From Wolfiporia cocos (Eukaryota > Basidiomycota > Agaricomycetes > Polyporales > Phaeolaceae), in the NCBI GenBank assembly GCA_029448655.1, contig JACCLO010000013.1, positions 2,356,001 to 2,420,000 on the forward strand: 64,000 bases of DNA. The letters are read 5' to 3'. This document shows, piece after piece, positions 11,681 through 21,836 of this stretch. Made by a program: the position numbers and the translations under genes. Every line of letters starts with the position of its first letter. Position 1 is the first letter of the stretch. The notes under the pieces were generated by a model. The model was not told the DNA's origin and did no database searches. It saw only the letters and a list, made by a program, of their open reading frames with translations.

Positions 11681-12075
11681 TGACACAGAACTGTCTTAAC
11701 GTACAAGTATGCCCTGATGAGGGGCAACCTGGGGTTGTATCGGCCTAATGTAGCATAGGCACCCAGACAAGCACACAGTGATGGTTAAGTGGGACAAGGC
11801 CCAACACCTAGATTGAAGAGTCTGAGGTTGTAAGACCTCAGACAGTAGACTATATACTAACATTGCAGCAATGGGCTATGTACTTGCCCTAAAGGGGCCC
11901 ACACATAACTATGGTGGCAACTGCAGTATGTAATGACTAATCTACTATATGTAATGGACCAAGGGGGGCACATAACTACTGTGCCACTATGTACGGCAGC
12001 ACACTGGTCATGTGACAGATTGACTAGGGGCCCTGGGTTTGACCCAGGGAGGGGGCAAGTAAAGGATTTGTGACA
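11681..12075 (-). mobile_element. Solo LTR, reverse, with AGTTC target duplication
   Basis: A 395-nt unit starts TGACACAGAACTGTC and ends GGATTTGTGACA, with AGTTC at 11676-11680 and 12076-12080. The stem-loop GTCTGAGGT / ACCTCAGAC (loop TGTAAG) is at 11820-11843. Near the end, CCCTGGGTTTGACCCAGGG (12032-12050) has the shape of a tRNA T-arm (stem plus TTTGA loop), a B-box-like feature in the sense of this strand. Confidence 0.85.
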
Positions 12076-12252
12076 AGTTCCCACAATCAGCTTTGGCAAA
12101 AATAATTAACAACTTTGTCTGAGGCAGGCCCTCCAAAGTCACATCCTTCACCACATCTAGCCTCCTCCTGATATGGCCCCATGAGCTAACAAAACATGTA
12201 CATCATGTCTGACAAGTTCCAGTATGTCACCCGAGTCAAGAAGGTGACCTCC

Positions 12253-13798
12253 TGACACAGTCTTACCTGACTGTGCGACTGGCCTCTAGCCAGGGCTAAA
12301 CTCATAACTCCAGTGCCATATTCCAAACCCTGGACATAGGGAAGGGCATGGTGACAAGCAGTCTTGAAGGGCAAAGGCGTTACCTATAGGGAAGGACCCA
12401 AGTTCCCAGGTAGGCCAGCACCCAGACTAGCAAGTCAAGAAGTTATTGAGGGAGTGGCATGGCACACAGAAAGAGAAAGAAAGGGGGCCTTGCCCCAGTT
12501 GTCAAGAATCTCAAAGATGAGGTTGTAAGACCTCATCGTGCCTACTTATATACATGCAATAGTGACCAGTAATGGTTGCCCTAAAGTACCGGTCTGTGTG
12601 CAGTAACTAAGGAGACCACATGACGAGGTAACTACTTGACGCAGTATGTAACTAAGTATGTAACAGGCGATGACCGTAACGTGAAGGTATAGAGATGCAT
12701 GCCTACCCGGTGTGGAGGGGTAGCGCGTTTCTATACTCAAATCCGTATAAGTCACAAGATCACCATTCGAACGACGATTACAAGATAGCAAGCTCAAGTT
12801 CTCTACACTCAAACTCGCAGAAGTTTCATGAATCAAGCACGTACCAGAAACTTCATCGAGCGTACAGCATTAGTATGCGATTATACTCTTCGATCATGCG
12901 TACAGGTCGTCGTCCTGCGTGTATATTTTATTTCTGGCATTTTCGGTTATTTTTCTTACTGTACTTAAACCTCTCCACCGACTCTAGCAGTGCGCGAGAC
13001 ATGTCCCGAGGGAGCGGTACGCAAACGCAAAGTAGGATCCACGACGTTCCAGACCGACATTCCCGTGCTCGAGGGCGGCGAGATGCGCACGTAAATAGGG
13101 CGCGGTCTTGACATCGTTGACGGAGTCCGAGCCATCGCGCATTTCGTACACCAATCCTGACGGTATGTCGGACGTGTCTGTGCCGACGATGCGGCCCCCA
13201 TCACATAGATTCATAGCTACAAGACTGTTATGGTAGTCGTTTTTCCTTATCGAGTTACATGATCACTCACTTCTCTCGATCACGTATCACTACTTTTTCT
13301 TCTGTCATATTTCAGTCGGCTCTCGAAACTGCGTTGTTTGTAACATAAAACAGCGGCCATGCCCAGGGTGCAATCCATCTCTCTCTCCTCGCATTTTCTG
13401 TGTGATGCTGTCCTCTGAGTCTTAGCGAGGCGACGCCGAGCTCAACCGCAGCCGATCGAGTCTTCGCGGCGAAGAGATCACCAGTGAGTCTTATAGTTTT
13501 TAGTTGTGCGATTGCGCGTTAGTATTCATCGTCGCGCACACATTATATTGCGGCCTATCGTATATTTTGTTGTGGGTTTTTCTCGCATTCCCACACATAC
13601 ATTCCGGTCTCTCGCGCTACGTATCGGCGACCTGCTATTCGTTGCATCTCCGCACTGCCCTTCCACACCGGGGGCGCATGTGACTGTGGTCAAGGCATCT
13701 AAGACTTGGGAGAGAGGTTATGAGGGTGTGTACTTATACAATACAATGTGTTGTAGCCACTATACTGAGATAATAGAACCTGAAATCGTTCTGTGACA
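12253..13798 (-). mobile_element. LTR unit, reverse, TSD CCTCC, carrying an internal insertion
   Basis: The unit starts TGACACAGTCTTACC at 12253 and ends GTTCTGTGACA at 13798. CCTCC lies at 12248-12252 and 13799-13803. The stem-loop GATGAGGT / ACCTCATC (loop TGTAAG) is at 12516-12537. The length (1546 nt) is far above sister units because an unrelated block of about 967 nt (12706-13672) with its own inverted ends sits inside; without it the LTR would be about 580 nt, in family range. The unit lies immediately upstream of the KDZ transposase remnant. Confidence 0.75.
12706..13672. mobile_element. Putative terminal-inverted-repeat insert inside the LTR
   Basis: The left end CCCGGTGTGGAGGGGTAG (12706) matches the inverted right end, which reads CCCGGTGTGGAAGGGCAG on the other strand (to 13672). 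The interior differs in character from the surrounding LTR. A minus-strand frame at 12984-13214 (ending HGNVGLERRGSYFAFAY) looks protein-like but I cannot name it; it could be a captured host-gene fragment. No TSD was identified, so the class is unknown. Confidence 0.45.
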
Positions 13799-14033
13799 CC
13801 TCCAAGGGGGTAACAATGGTGCCTGTACCCACTTTGTTGCCTTCCTCTGCACCATCTTCTCCTACAAGGTCTCCCAAGAAGGCAATGGAGGAGAATTTGG
13901 AGGAGGACATTACAAATGGATGAACTTCTACTCATCTATGAGGAGGCTCAGGTGAAGCCACAGCAGAAGGTGCAAACATCATGACCCCATTTGTGACCCC
14001 CTCTTATGGATCACACAGTCACAGAACAGCTTT

Positions 14034-14300
14034 ATGCATTATTGGCTACCCCATTTTGACAGTTTTTTATGCTGCCTGTTCAAGATCAATGCCCCACCAG
14101 ACCCTTGTATTTGCTCTTGGTGCCACGCTCACAAAGGAAGGTGGTGGTGCCTTGAATGTTTCGGTTGCCTAGTCACATGCAATGACTGCTGCTTGGATGT
14201 TCACACATTGCTCCAGCTCCATCACATGGAAAAGTGGACCAGTGACCACCTTTCACTTTCAACATTGTGCAAGGTTGGTGTAAAGATATACTTAGGGCAC
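14034..14300 (+). pseudogene. KDZ segment 1: CxC2 cysteine-cluster domain
   Basis: The frame reads APPDPCICSWCHAHKG, WWCLECFGCLVTCNDCC and EKWTSDHLSLSTLCKVG. It matches the zinc-binding CxC2 cysteine cluster placed before the catalytic domain in fungal KDZ transposases. It is cut at YLGH by the miniature LTR element at 14301 and resumes at 16223. Confidence 0.85.
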
Positions 14301-14868
14301 TGTCACAGAATTCCCAGTGGGGGGTTCTACATTCCTTCGCTATAGGTATTACAGGCGCCGCTAGGTGCGCGCGCGCTTCCCTGATCCTCAGCCACCTCCA
14401 GCGCCCGTCCAGGACTCTATTTAGATCATCTGACTGTAGGTTAGCGCTGTAGGGTAGCGCGCGCCTTAGGTACTCACGTTAGGGTCACACAAGTACATAC
14501 GTCACGGTAGTTACATTGTCATGTGCTCTCTTAGTTACGGCGCACAGGCCCATACTTTAGGGCGGCCATTACTGGCCAACTCCCCATGTATAAGTACGAC
14601 AAGATGAGGACTTACATCCTCATCTTTAGGATTCTCGACAACTGAGCCTTTGGCTCCTTTCTCATTCTGCGCTGTGTGCGTCACTGCCCCGGGGGCCCTC
14701 ACGTTCTTGCTTGACTGTGTGCTAGTCGACTACGCCGTCGTACACAAGGGATGCTCCAAGCTCCCACGTTGCCTCTGCGTCGGCCTCTGGCCGATTGGTA
14801 CACCGCCTTGTAGGCGCGTTAGGGACTCCCCTGTAGCCAGGGTCCCACAGCCTTGTGAGTCTGTGTCA
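14301..14868 (+). repeat. 5' LTR of the miniature element
   Basis: It begins TGTCACAGAATTCCC and ends TGAGTCTGTGTCA. It contains TTAGTTAC, CATACTTTAGGGCGG, CATGTATAAG at about 14586 and a ten-pair stem-loop AAGATGAGGA / TCCTCATCTT with loop CTTACA at 14601-14626. It serves as reference for the shared LTR module order. Confidence 0.9.
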
Positions 14869-15635
14869 TAATCCTAAAGATGTTTTACCTCCCCTCCGGC
14901 GCCACTTGCGCTGGGGCCGAGGGTTTTTCACTCGCAGGTCGCCAAGGCAACGCGGCGGGGCAGCCTCTTGGGAGAAGACCCAGAGGTCCGTAGATTTACG
15001 AGCCCCCATCTAAGCGTTACACCTGGCAAAGCGGCCGCGAGGAGCAAAAATCAAGACCGCCCCCCATGAACACAGGGTAGCGGGGTCAACAGGTATAAGC
15101 CGCGTTCAGGGCCCGCCGCCGTCACCCCTGCAAAGGGAATGTACGCGCGTGTGGAGGCACAGTGCATCCTCGCCATCACCCCTGGGCGGCAGGAGTCAGC
15201 TCAACAATCCTTGACCTGTGGGTATGCGAAGGGAACCCGCGAGGGTCTCCCAACCCCACACCGACGGTCAACAAGATGAATATAGAAAATCGACTAGGTA
15301 CTTAATCGACGAGGGCCCAGCATAGTCGGAGGTCGGCGCGTCACGCGGAGCCAAGTCGGCGTACACTAGGAATGGGGGTGGTGCCCTATCCCACGTAGCC
15401 TCTGCGCTCACCGCTAGCCCGCCTCACTCGCTCACGTCAGGCATGTAAGGAAACAGGGGTCGCCGGGCTCTCCAATGTCTCCTGCATGGTCACCTTCCTT
15501 CGCACACCCACTGGCGGACAGGACCGCCGATGACTGGAACTTCCACCTGGGAGACGACAGGTGCCAGCCATCAAAACTTAACCAAAGGAATGTAGCGTCG
15601 TAGGTTCTAGGTACAACGTCGGGACGACGTTTTTT

Positions 15636-15646
15636 GAGAGGGGGGG
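15636..15646 (+). other. Polypurine tract of the miniature element
   Basis: GAGAGGGGGGG followed by TAA and the 3' LTR. Position and composition fit the plus-strand primer site of LTR elements. Confidence 0.75.
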
Positions 15647-15649
15647 TAA

Positions 15650-16217
15650 TGTCACAGAATTCCCAGTGGGGGGTTCTACATTCCTTCGCTATAGGTATTA
15701 CAGGCGCCGCTAGGTGCGCGCGCGCTTCCCTGATCCTCAGCCACCTCCAGCGCCCGTCCAGGACTCTATTTAGATCATCTGACTGTAGGTTAGCGCTGTA
15801 GGGTAGCGCGCGCCTTAGGTACTCACGTTAGGGTCACACAAGTACATACGTCACGGTAGTTACATTGTCATGTGCTCTCTTAGTTACGGCGCACAGGCCC
15901 ATACTTTAGGGCGGCCATTACTGGCCAACTCCCCATGTATAAGTACGACAAGATGAGGACTTACATCCTCATCTTTAGGATTCTCGACAACTGAGCCTTT
16001 GGCTCCTTTCTCATTCTGCGCTGTGTGCGTCACTGCCCCGGGGGCCCTCACGTTCTTGCTTGACTGTGTGCTAGTCGACTACGCCGTCGTACACAAGGGA
16101 TGCTCCAAGCTCCCACGTTGCCTCTGCGTCGGCCTCTGGCCGATTGGTACACCGCCTTGTAGGCGCGTTAGGGACTCCCCTGTAGCCAGGGTCCCACAGC
16201 CTTGTGAGTCTGTGTCA
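15650..16217 (+). repeat. 3' LTR of the miniature element
   Basis: 568 nt, apparently identical to the 5' LTR. The stem-loop is at 15950-15975. It is followed directly by the GGCAC duplication and the continuing KDZ frame. Confidence 0.9.
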
Positions 16218-16222
16218 GGCAC

Positions 16223-16474
16223 AGTGGGTCGCAATGTCCATCCATGCCCCATCATTGCAAGACCTATCATGAGCCCCATAGCAAGGCATACGAAGGCAAG
16301 GGCAATGATGTCTGGGGCAGCAATGATTTGGTGAATGGATCTCCACCATTACTGCCACGCAGCAGCCTCAGCATGCTTACAGTTGTAGATGTGATTGGCA
16401 CACATTACTTGGATATCAGCTGGTGCTGTTGTCCTGTGGCTGCCAGTCGTAACCTCCAGCTTCTAGAGGCATGC
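16223..16474 (+). pseudogene. KDZ segment 2
   Basis: After the miniature element the frame continues with ...LTVVDVIGTHYLDISWCCCP and RNLQLLEAC, the region linking cysteine cluster and transposase core. It is cut at 16474 by another LTR unit. Confidence 0.8.
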
Positions 16475-17079
16475 TGTCACAGATTTTCTGGGATTATTAC
16501 CTATTTTTTTTCCGATTTTATGTACGAGTCGTGCCACACCCGTTGTACGAGTCCGCCACAACCCGTGGGAACTTAGCCACAGCTTACGCGCCGGAAGGCC
16601 TTAAACACAGATTGATATATTTCTACGCGCACAATAAGATCTAGGTCCATCGGCCTGTATAATACGATGGAACTATCCAGTACATTCTACGATCTGTGCC
16701 GCCACGTTAAGATCATGACATCTGGGGTCGTAACTAAACATAGGGTATTACCGCCTTATGCCACACTCTTGCAGATCCCTTAAAAGTAGTACGCACTTAC
16801 CTATGTTATTCGCGTAGATCTTCATTTACGGTAGTAGCTTACAGATACTGTACACGCATAAATATAGTAGAGGTACCATAGGACTCACAGCTACACATGG
16901 GGCCTCCCCATAACTTTGTATATAAGACTTGTAGTCTGAGGATGTAGCCTCAGTTCTATTCACCTCATTGAATAGCCTCTAGCCCTTAAAGCTCCTAGCT
17001 TGCCTCTCTACTCATATCAACACATTTTCGTATAAAGCCACAAGAGCCATATTATATACGTGAGTATTGAGTTGTGACA
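16475..17079 (+). mobile_element. Solo LTR, TSD CATGC/CAGGC
   Basis: A 605-nt unit begins TGTCACAGATTTTCTGG and ends GAGTTGTGACA. The flanks CATGC (16470-16474) and CAGGC (17080-17084) differ by one base. The KDZ frame across the junction favours CAGGC as ancestral. TGTATATAAGACTTG lies at about 16918, then the stem-loop CTGAGG / CCTCAG (loop ATGTAG) at 16935-16952. Confidence 0.8.
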
Positions 17080-17361
17080 CAGGCCTGTATCCCACGAGCA
17101 TCTCGAATCCCAAGACAGCGTTCACATTCAGAGTATTGGACGACTTCCTGCTTGTGAACAAAGAGTGCAAGACATCTGAAATGGCATATTACAGCAAGCT
17201 GAGGAGGGTGACCAACAATGCCTTTCCGCATACCATCCCAGTGGGTCATGAGGGGGGGATGCTTGTGATGGCCACTAATGTGCACAAGCATGTGCAACAG
17301 GATAGATAGCATGAACTTCTTCACTTGTCCAGACAGTGGCAAAATATAAAATATCGCAAAT
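17080..17361 (+). pseudogene. KDZ segment 3, with retained intron and a nonsense codon
   Basis: It encodes TAFTFRVLDDFLLVNKECK and YSKLRRVTNNAFPHTIP. A GT-AG intron follows at 17241-17300, then D R stop (TAG 17307-17309) and HELLHLSRQWQNIKYRK. Tyr is expected at the stop in relatives. It ends at the LTR starting 17362. Confidence 0.8.
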
Positions 17362-18068
17362 TGTCACAAACTTACTTTGTAACCCCTGAACACCTATCCC
17401 TATCCCCCAAACCTCAGGTTCATGTCTTGAAGCCTCAAGAGGTAGCCCCAGACTAGCAAGGTTGAGAGAGGTAAGTTTCAGGGTTGTTGTAAGATGCAAA
17501 GGGTAGAGGTAAGAATGTTGGGACATGCCCCCATAGTGGAGTAGACCAAAAGATGATTATAATAGAGCTGAGGCCCAGCACCATCAGCCTATGGGTTATA
17601 TACATGCAAGGCAGCAGAGACGTTCGGTGTACCCTAAAGTATGAGTCTGTGTGCAATGCACGTATTCGTAAGTATCATGCCATAAGGTGTGATGGGGTCA
17701 TGTGCTACTGAGAACACCTGACTTTGTAAGTAACGTGTCGTCGTAACAGCACAGGGTTTCATTTAGTGGCTAAGGGGTTACCCTAACTACGGTATCATGT
17801 GATTCATGCCTAGGGGTGGTGACCCAAAGGCTGTACTAGATAATCTAATCTATGATAAGATAATCTAAAGGTCACAAGACCTTGGCGCTGGCACACTGCG
17901 GCCTAGTGGTACAGATGTATGTATGTACTTCGTAAATGCATAGGTTTGAGCCCAGTAATGGGCAATATACTATGTGAGTAGGGGAAGCCAGGATAAAATC
18001 CATGACACAAATGGCATGGGTATGGACACAATACCAGAGATGATGTACTACTAGGGGGGCTTGTGATA
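17362..18068 (-). mobile_element. LTR unit, reverse, without recognisable target duplication
   Basis: It starts TGTCACAAACTTAC and ends GGGGGGCTTGTGATA. A reverse TATA stretch (GTTATATACATGC) lies at about 17590, with an eroded stem-loop upstream. The flanks CAAAT and TTTTG do not match and about 15-20 codons of KDZ expected between IKYRK and IFCAACPQPG are missing, so a deletion probably removed one edge. A tRNA-like segment (17898-17960) lies near its 3' end. Confidence 0.6.
17898..17960 (+). promoter_or_regulatory. tRNA-like segment (Pol III A and B boxes) inside an LTR
   Basis: GCGGCCTAGTGGTACAG (A-box-like) is followed 27 nt later by TAGGTTTGAGCCCAG (B-box-like). Order and spacing fit a tRNA or a tRNA-derived internal Pol III promoter. 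A full cloverleaf cannot be drawn with confidence, so this is a tRNA relic rather than a gene. It is antisense to the TATA/stem-loop orientation of its host LTR. Confidence 0.5.
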
Positions 18069-18671
18069 TTTTGTGCAGCATGTCCACAACCTGGAATCAA
18101 TCTTCTAGATGACTGGGAGAACAATCGTGTCAGGTGGGTACATGCTGCTTCTAATGAGAGGAGATGTAAACCCTGCTTCAGGTGGAAGTATATGCAGATG
18201 ATTTTCATGGATGGCAACTTCACCGCAGAGCATCTGAAAATGAAGAATCTGGAAGACAATGTCTGGATAGCAGATGGACATGCCTCCATGGTCACTGAGT
18301 GCAGATTCAAGGAGTACCTTGCCATGGCAAAGGAACGGAAAAAGGTAGGTTGCCACGCTTCACCTTGTTCATGGGCCGGAATACCCATACATGCCACCAT
18401 CCCTAGTGATCAGATTGTCATGACCATTGGGCAGTCAACCATGCAAACATGGACAGGAGCAACTTCGAGTCCACCAGGATCAGTGTCACTGTGCGCGAAC
18501 ATCATAGCTGCTTCTTCCCACATTCGGTAGTGGACTTTCAGAAGGGTGAACGGTAGGTGAAGTGGATGCACACTGAAGTCCATGCTGAATGGGACCAAAG
18601 GCAGATGAACATGGACTACGTGCTCAGCAAGGTCATCTTATCTTAAATGGACTCCATATTCTCCTACTCAT
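18069..18671 (+). pseudogene. KDZ segment 4: conserved transposase core
   Basis: The frame includes FCAACPQPGINLLDDWE, RWKYMQMIFMDGNFTAEH, LEDNVWIADG, then VNHANMDRSNFESTRISV and FFPHSVVDFQKGE. After the intron at 18553-18600 it continues QMNMDYVLSK. This is the most diagnostic part of the family. It is interrupted at 18671 by a reverse LTR. Confidence 0.85.
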
Positions 18672-19249
18672 TGACACAGTCCATGTGCTGTGCTACTGGC
18701 CTAGCTGGGGAACACTAACTCTATGCCTATATCCAGGGTAGATGGCATGACCCCCTATAACCCTTGGGATGAAGACGTCTGACCAGTGCTGACTGGAGGT
18801 GACAAGGCCCCAGCAAGATTTTCAAGAGTGTAGAGATGAGGCAGCACACAGGGAGTGATGAGGAAAGGGGGACTAACCCCACGTCAAGAATAACAAGACT
18901 GGGGGTTTATCCCCAGTCATGCCAGGTTATGTACATGACCAAAAAGCAGAGATGTTGTAACTACCCTAAAGTACCAGGTCTGTGTGCCAGTCCATGCACA
19001 GTAACTAAGGTACATAGTAACTAACGTAATGCTAACATGTTACATACCATGACCATCATGTGAGTAGCTACTACAGCGCCCACACCTATCCAATCAGACA
19101 ACATACTGATATCATCTGACCTCCCCAGGGGGCGCCCTTCATAACGTTCCAGTGTACCCCTACACACACAAAGGTGTGTGGCCCAAAACAGTACCTGTTA
19201 AACAAAGAAGGTGGCAGGCAAGGCAATGCCACCGAATAAATCTGTGACA
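18672..19249 (-). mobile_element. Solo LTR, reverse, TSD CTCAT/CCCAT
   Basis: A 578-nt unit starts TGACACAGTCCATGTG and ends AAATCTGTGACA. The flanks CTCAT (18667-18671) and CCCAT (19250-19254) differ by one transition. The stem-loop GACTGGGG / CCCCAGTC (loop GTTTAT) at 18897-18918 uses a G-rich arm unlike most copies yet remains fully paired. Confidence 0.8.
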
Positions 19250-19356
19250 CCCATGTATGACATTGTCTGTCAATACTCGGTTCATCTCGAGAGCCACTTC
19301 CAGGAGAGCACCTACCTGGAGATGCCATCCAATCTGGTAATCTTGATGGCTATCGG
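19250..19356 (+). pseudogene. KDZ segment 5
   Basis: It encodes MYDIVCQYSVHLES, the YDI.CQ motif of KDZ transposases, and runs into the LTR at 19357. Confidence 0.8.
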
Positions 19357-19496
19357 TGTCACAGAACGATATGTGATGTCACCCCAGCTTTTTATTACAG
19401 GTTTTACAGGTCTTCTACAGCGAGCGTAGCCCCCTGTAGCCTCAGCGCTCCCTCTCGTCATTCCCATCATGCTGCGCTAGATGCCAGACCCAATAG

Positions 19497-19960
19497 TGTC
19501 ACAAAACTTTTGACATTACCATTTAATGGGCTATACCGGGGATCAAACTCACGTCCTCTTGGAAATATAGCACGTGCTCGCCTTACAGCGGCACATTACT
19601 TACTAGATACCGCACGTCTAGTCATTAGGTCATATCATGTAAGCGTCCCAGGTCCTGACCAGTAGGCACATGTGCACAGGCCACATCACTTTAGGGCAGT
19701 CATAGTTAGCTAGGAATACAGTGCTACTCTCATGTATATAAGACCCAGAGTCTGAGGCATACTCCTCAGACTCATAAATCTTGACTATGCCTTAGGGCAC
19801 ATTACCTGCATCTCACCGCTTGCCCTTTAAGTCGCTTGCTCATCTGTGGAAGTACCTCAACTGTAGCAATATACGGAGTGGTTACCCATTGTCTACATCT
19901 TGGGAGTCTGACTCGTTAGTAGGGGTTAGGCGTTGAGGATGACCATCAGGGTTTGGGTCA
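19497..19960 (+). mobile_element. Nested solo LTR, TSD AATAG/AGTAG
   Basis: A 464-nt unit begins TGTCACAAAACTTTTG and ends GTTTGGGTCA inside the larger LTR. The flanks AATAG and AGTAG differ at one base. The stem-loop GAGTCTGAGG / CCTCAGACTC (loop CATACT) at 19748-19773 follows TGTATATAAGACC. An antisense tRNA-like stretch lies at 19537-19592. Confidence 0.75.
19537..19592 (-). promoter_or_regulatory. tRNA-like segment, antisense within an LTR
   Basis: On the minus strand, a CCGCTGTAAGGCGAGC stretch is followed by GTGAGTTTGATCCCCGG, a good B-box/T-arm. It occupies the same relative place as at 25559-25624 in another forward LTR. Confidence 0.45.
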
Positions 19961-20384
19961 AGTAGATCACATGCGCTCCAGGGTAGCGTGCACTCGACCT
20001 ACTCACATCACGGTCACATTAAGTACATGTAGCATTATGGTAGTTACTCAGTCCCTTAGCAACTAGCACGGTACTTGTGCCTAGACTGGTACTTTATGGT
20101 AGCACCCCCAACATGGTGCTCATGTATATAAGCGTACAAAGATGAGGCTTACTCCTCATCTTTAGGTTTTTTGGCATTGGGGCTTAGGCTTCCTTCTTAC
20201 TCTCTCTCTGTGTGTGCACCAGTCCACCCGTCTCTCTCTGTCTTTGACTCACTAGTCTGGGTGCCCCATCATTCCACCTGGACTGGGTCCCCAGTTGGGT
20301 TCGACCACCACCAGTGAGGCTGCCTGTTAGAGGCATGAAGGATTCCTGGCAGGGCCGGTCCCACAGTCAGGTACAACTGTGTCA

Positions 20385-20640
20385 ATCGGTCTGTTTCACA
20401 TTCATGGCCACAGGAAGAAATGTTTCCCCTGTTACTCCCCCAGCTTCATAGAAGGTGCAGGGCAGATTGATGGAGAGATCATCAAGATGCTGTGGGCTCC
20501 CCTCAACATGATTTCAAGCAGCACTCGAGGGATGAGCACAGCACATCGGAGGGAAGCAATTGATAACCACATGAATGACTCAAACTGGAAGAAAATGACA
20601 CACCTATGCAGGTATCCACTGTGATCTCCTAATCATTTGA
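20385..20640 (+). pseudogene. KDZ segment 6
   Basis: It encodes LFHIHGHRKKCFPCYSPSF, GAGQIDGEIIKMLWAPLN, SSTRGMSTAHRREAIDNH and MNDSNWKKM, a well conserved block with no stops. An intron probably begins after 20610 and contains the 21-bp repeat array. Confidence 0.85.
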
Positions 20641-20846
20641 ACCCACAGCTCAGGTTGTTTGACCTCACAGTGAGGTTACCTGACCTCGCAGTCAGGCTGG
20701 CCAAGCTTGTGGCAAGGTGGATTGGGCTCGTGGCATGGCTTGCCAACCTCACAGTGAGGTTGGCTGACCTTGCAATGAGATGAATTGACCTTGTGGTGAA
20801 GTGGGTCAGCCTTGTGGTGAGGCCAGTGAACCTTGCAGTGAGGCTC
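20641..20846. repeat. 21-bp minisatellite in a KDZ intron
   Basis: Ten head-to-tail units keep a period of 21 nt, typified by ACCTCACAGTGAGGTTGGCT. The last is cut after 17 nt by the LTR at 20847, and the array stops there. Units vary but the period is constant. It may have served as an insertion site for the LTR. Confidence 0.8.
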
Positions 20847-21625
20847 TGTCACAGTTTTCTGTGACATGAGGTATAGTGTGCAGTGATCACATGAGTTGTT
20901 GCATTTAATTAGGGGACCTAGGTAGCTCACTAGGTATCCAATTTCAATAGTATTGTAGTGTATTATGTAAGCATTCCATAGATTACCTCGGCACTGCGCA
21001 TGGGCCAGTTTAGGGTAGACTCTTAGGTAGCATTGTGCTGCATGTACTTAAGTGTTAGAAGTCTGAGGCATACTCCTCAGACTTATCAATCTAACTGTGG
21101 GGCGTGTCCCACCTCCACTTGTAAACTCCTTGCTGTTTGACTATGCATGCTATACTGGGATGTGGTGAACCTCAGCCTTATACTATGTGTCACAGATTGT
21201 TCTGTGGCATGGATCCTGCAGGGTATGTCACATGCAGTGGCTGTTTAGTCTGATAAGATAGCGTAGGGGTACACACATGACTCAGTCATGCAGGTCACCT
21301 GGTATGTTACATGGTAGCGTAATGTAGTCACACCATTAGCACAACACACATGCCCAATACTTTAGGGTAGATGTAATGTAGCTACTTCTCTACATGTACA
21401 TACTGTAGCATGACTGGGGTTTATTCCCCAGTCTTGTTATTCTTGATGTTGGGGCTTGTCCCCCTTTATGACCCACTCCCTGCATGCTGAGTGCCTCGCC
21501 TCTATACTAGATACTCGCTAGACTGGTATATGAGAGATCCCCGGTACCCAGTATGCACAGTAAGTCCTACTGTGTCATTATGCACTGGCAGCAGGTACCT
21601 CAACTAAGAGACAAGTTCTGTCTCA
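20847..21625 (+). mobile_element. Solo LTR with TSD GGCTC, split by a younger LTR
   Basis: It begins TGTCACAGTTTTCTGTGACA and ends AAGTTCTGTCTCA, with GGCTC at 20842-20846 and 21626-21630. The first 20 nt form a short inverted repeat. The stem-loop AAGTCTGAGG / CCTCAGACTT (loop CATACT) is at 21059-21084. The unit at 21188-21577 is inserted near its 3' end. Confidence 0.85.
21188..21577 (+). mobile_element. Nested solo LTR, TSD CTATG/TTATG
   Basis: A 390-nt unit begins TGTCACAGATTGTTCTGTGG and ends GTCCTACTGTGTCA. The flanks CTATG (21183-21187) and TTATG (21578-21582) differ by one transition. The stem-loop GACTGGGG / CCCCAGTC (loop TTTATT) is at 21412-21433, the forward counterpart of the one at 18897. 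Confidence 0.8.
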
Positions 21626-21836
21626 GGCTCCCTGATCTCCAAAAGATTCAAGATTCATGTTCCTGAAGCAGTTGACCTCATTATCTGCACCAGCTTCATC
21701 CTTAGTATCAAAGTACAAGAAAGCAATGACAGCACTTCTCAGCAGCACATCTGCTCTCAAGGATTTAGAAAAGACTGCCAGCCCCAACCTGTTGAAGACA
21801 TGGAGTCAGTTGGAACAGAATGCAAAATTGGATCGG
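21626..21836 (+). pseudogene. KDZ segment 7
   Basis: A frame with YKKAMTALLSSTSALKDLEK and TWSQLEQNAKLD resembles the helical region of KDZ transposases. It is interrupted after 21836 by a reverse LTR. Confidence 0.65.

Larger units (their letters stand above)
14301..16217 (+). mobile_element. Complete miniature LTR retrotransposon (TRIM-like), TSD GGCAC
   Basis: Two 568-nt LTRs (14301-14868, 15650-16217) show no difference that I could find by eye. They flank a 781-nt internal region and the whole is bounded by GGCAC at 14296-14300 and 16218-16222. A polypurine tract GAGAGGGGGGG (15636-15646) sits just before the 3' LTR. The internal region has no gag or pol frame, so the element must borrow enzymes from a partner, as TRIM/LARD elements do. 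The end of the interior (ACGACGTTTTTTGAG) resembles the 3' edge of Ty3/gypsy-type elements. Apparent LTR identity implies this is the youngest insertion seen here. Confidence 0.9.
19357..20384 (+). mobile_element. Solo LTR with TSD ATCGG, split by a younger LTR
   Basis: It begins TGTCACAGAACGATATG and ends GTACAACTGTGTCA, with ATCGG at 19352-19356 and 20385-20389. The unit at 19497-19960 is nested inside. The remaining sequence is homologous to the miniature element's LTR (shared AGATCA, GGGTAGCG, ACTCAC, GTAGTTAC). TGTATATAAG at about 20123 precedes the stem-loop AAAGATGAGG / CCTCATCTTT (loop CTTACT, 20138-20163). Confidence 0.85.
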
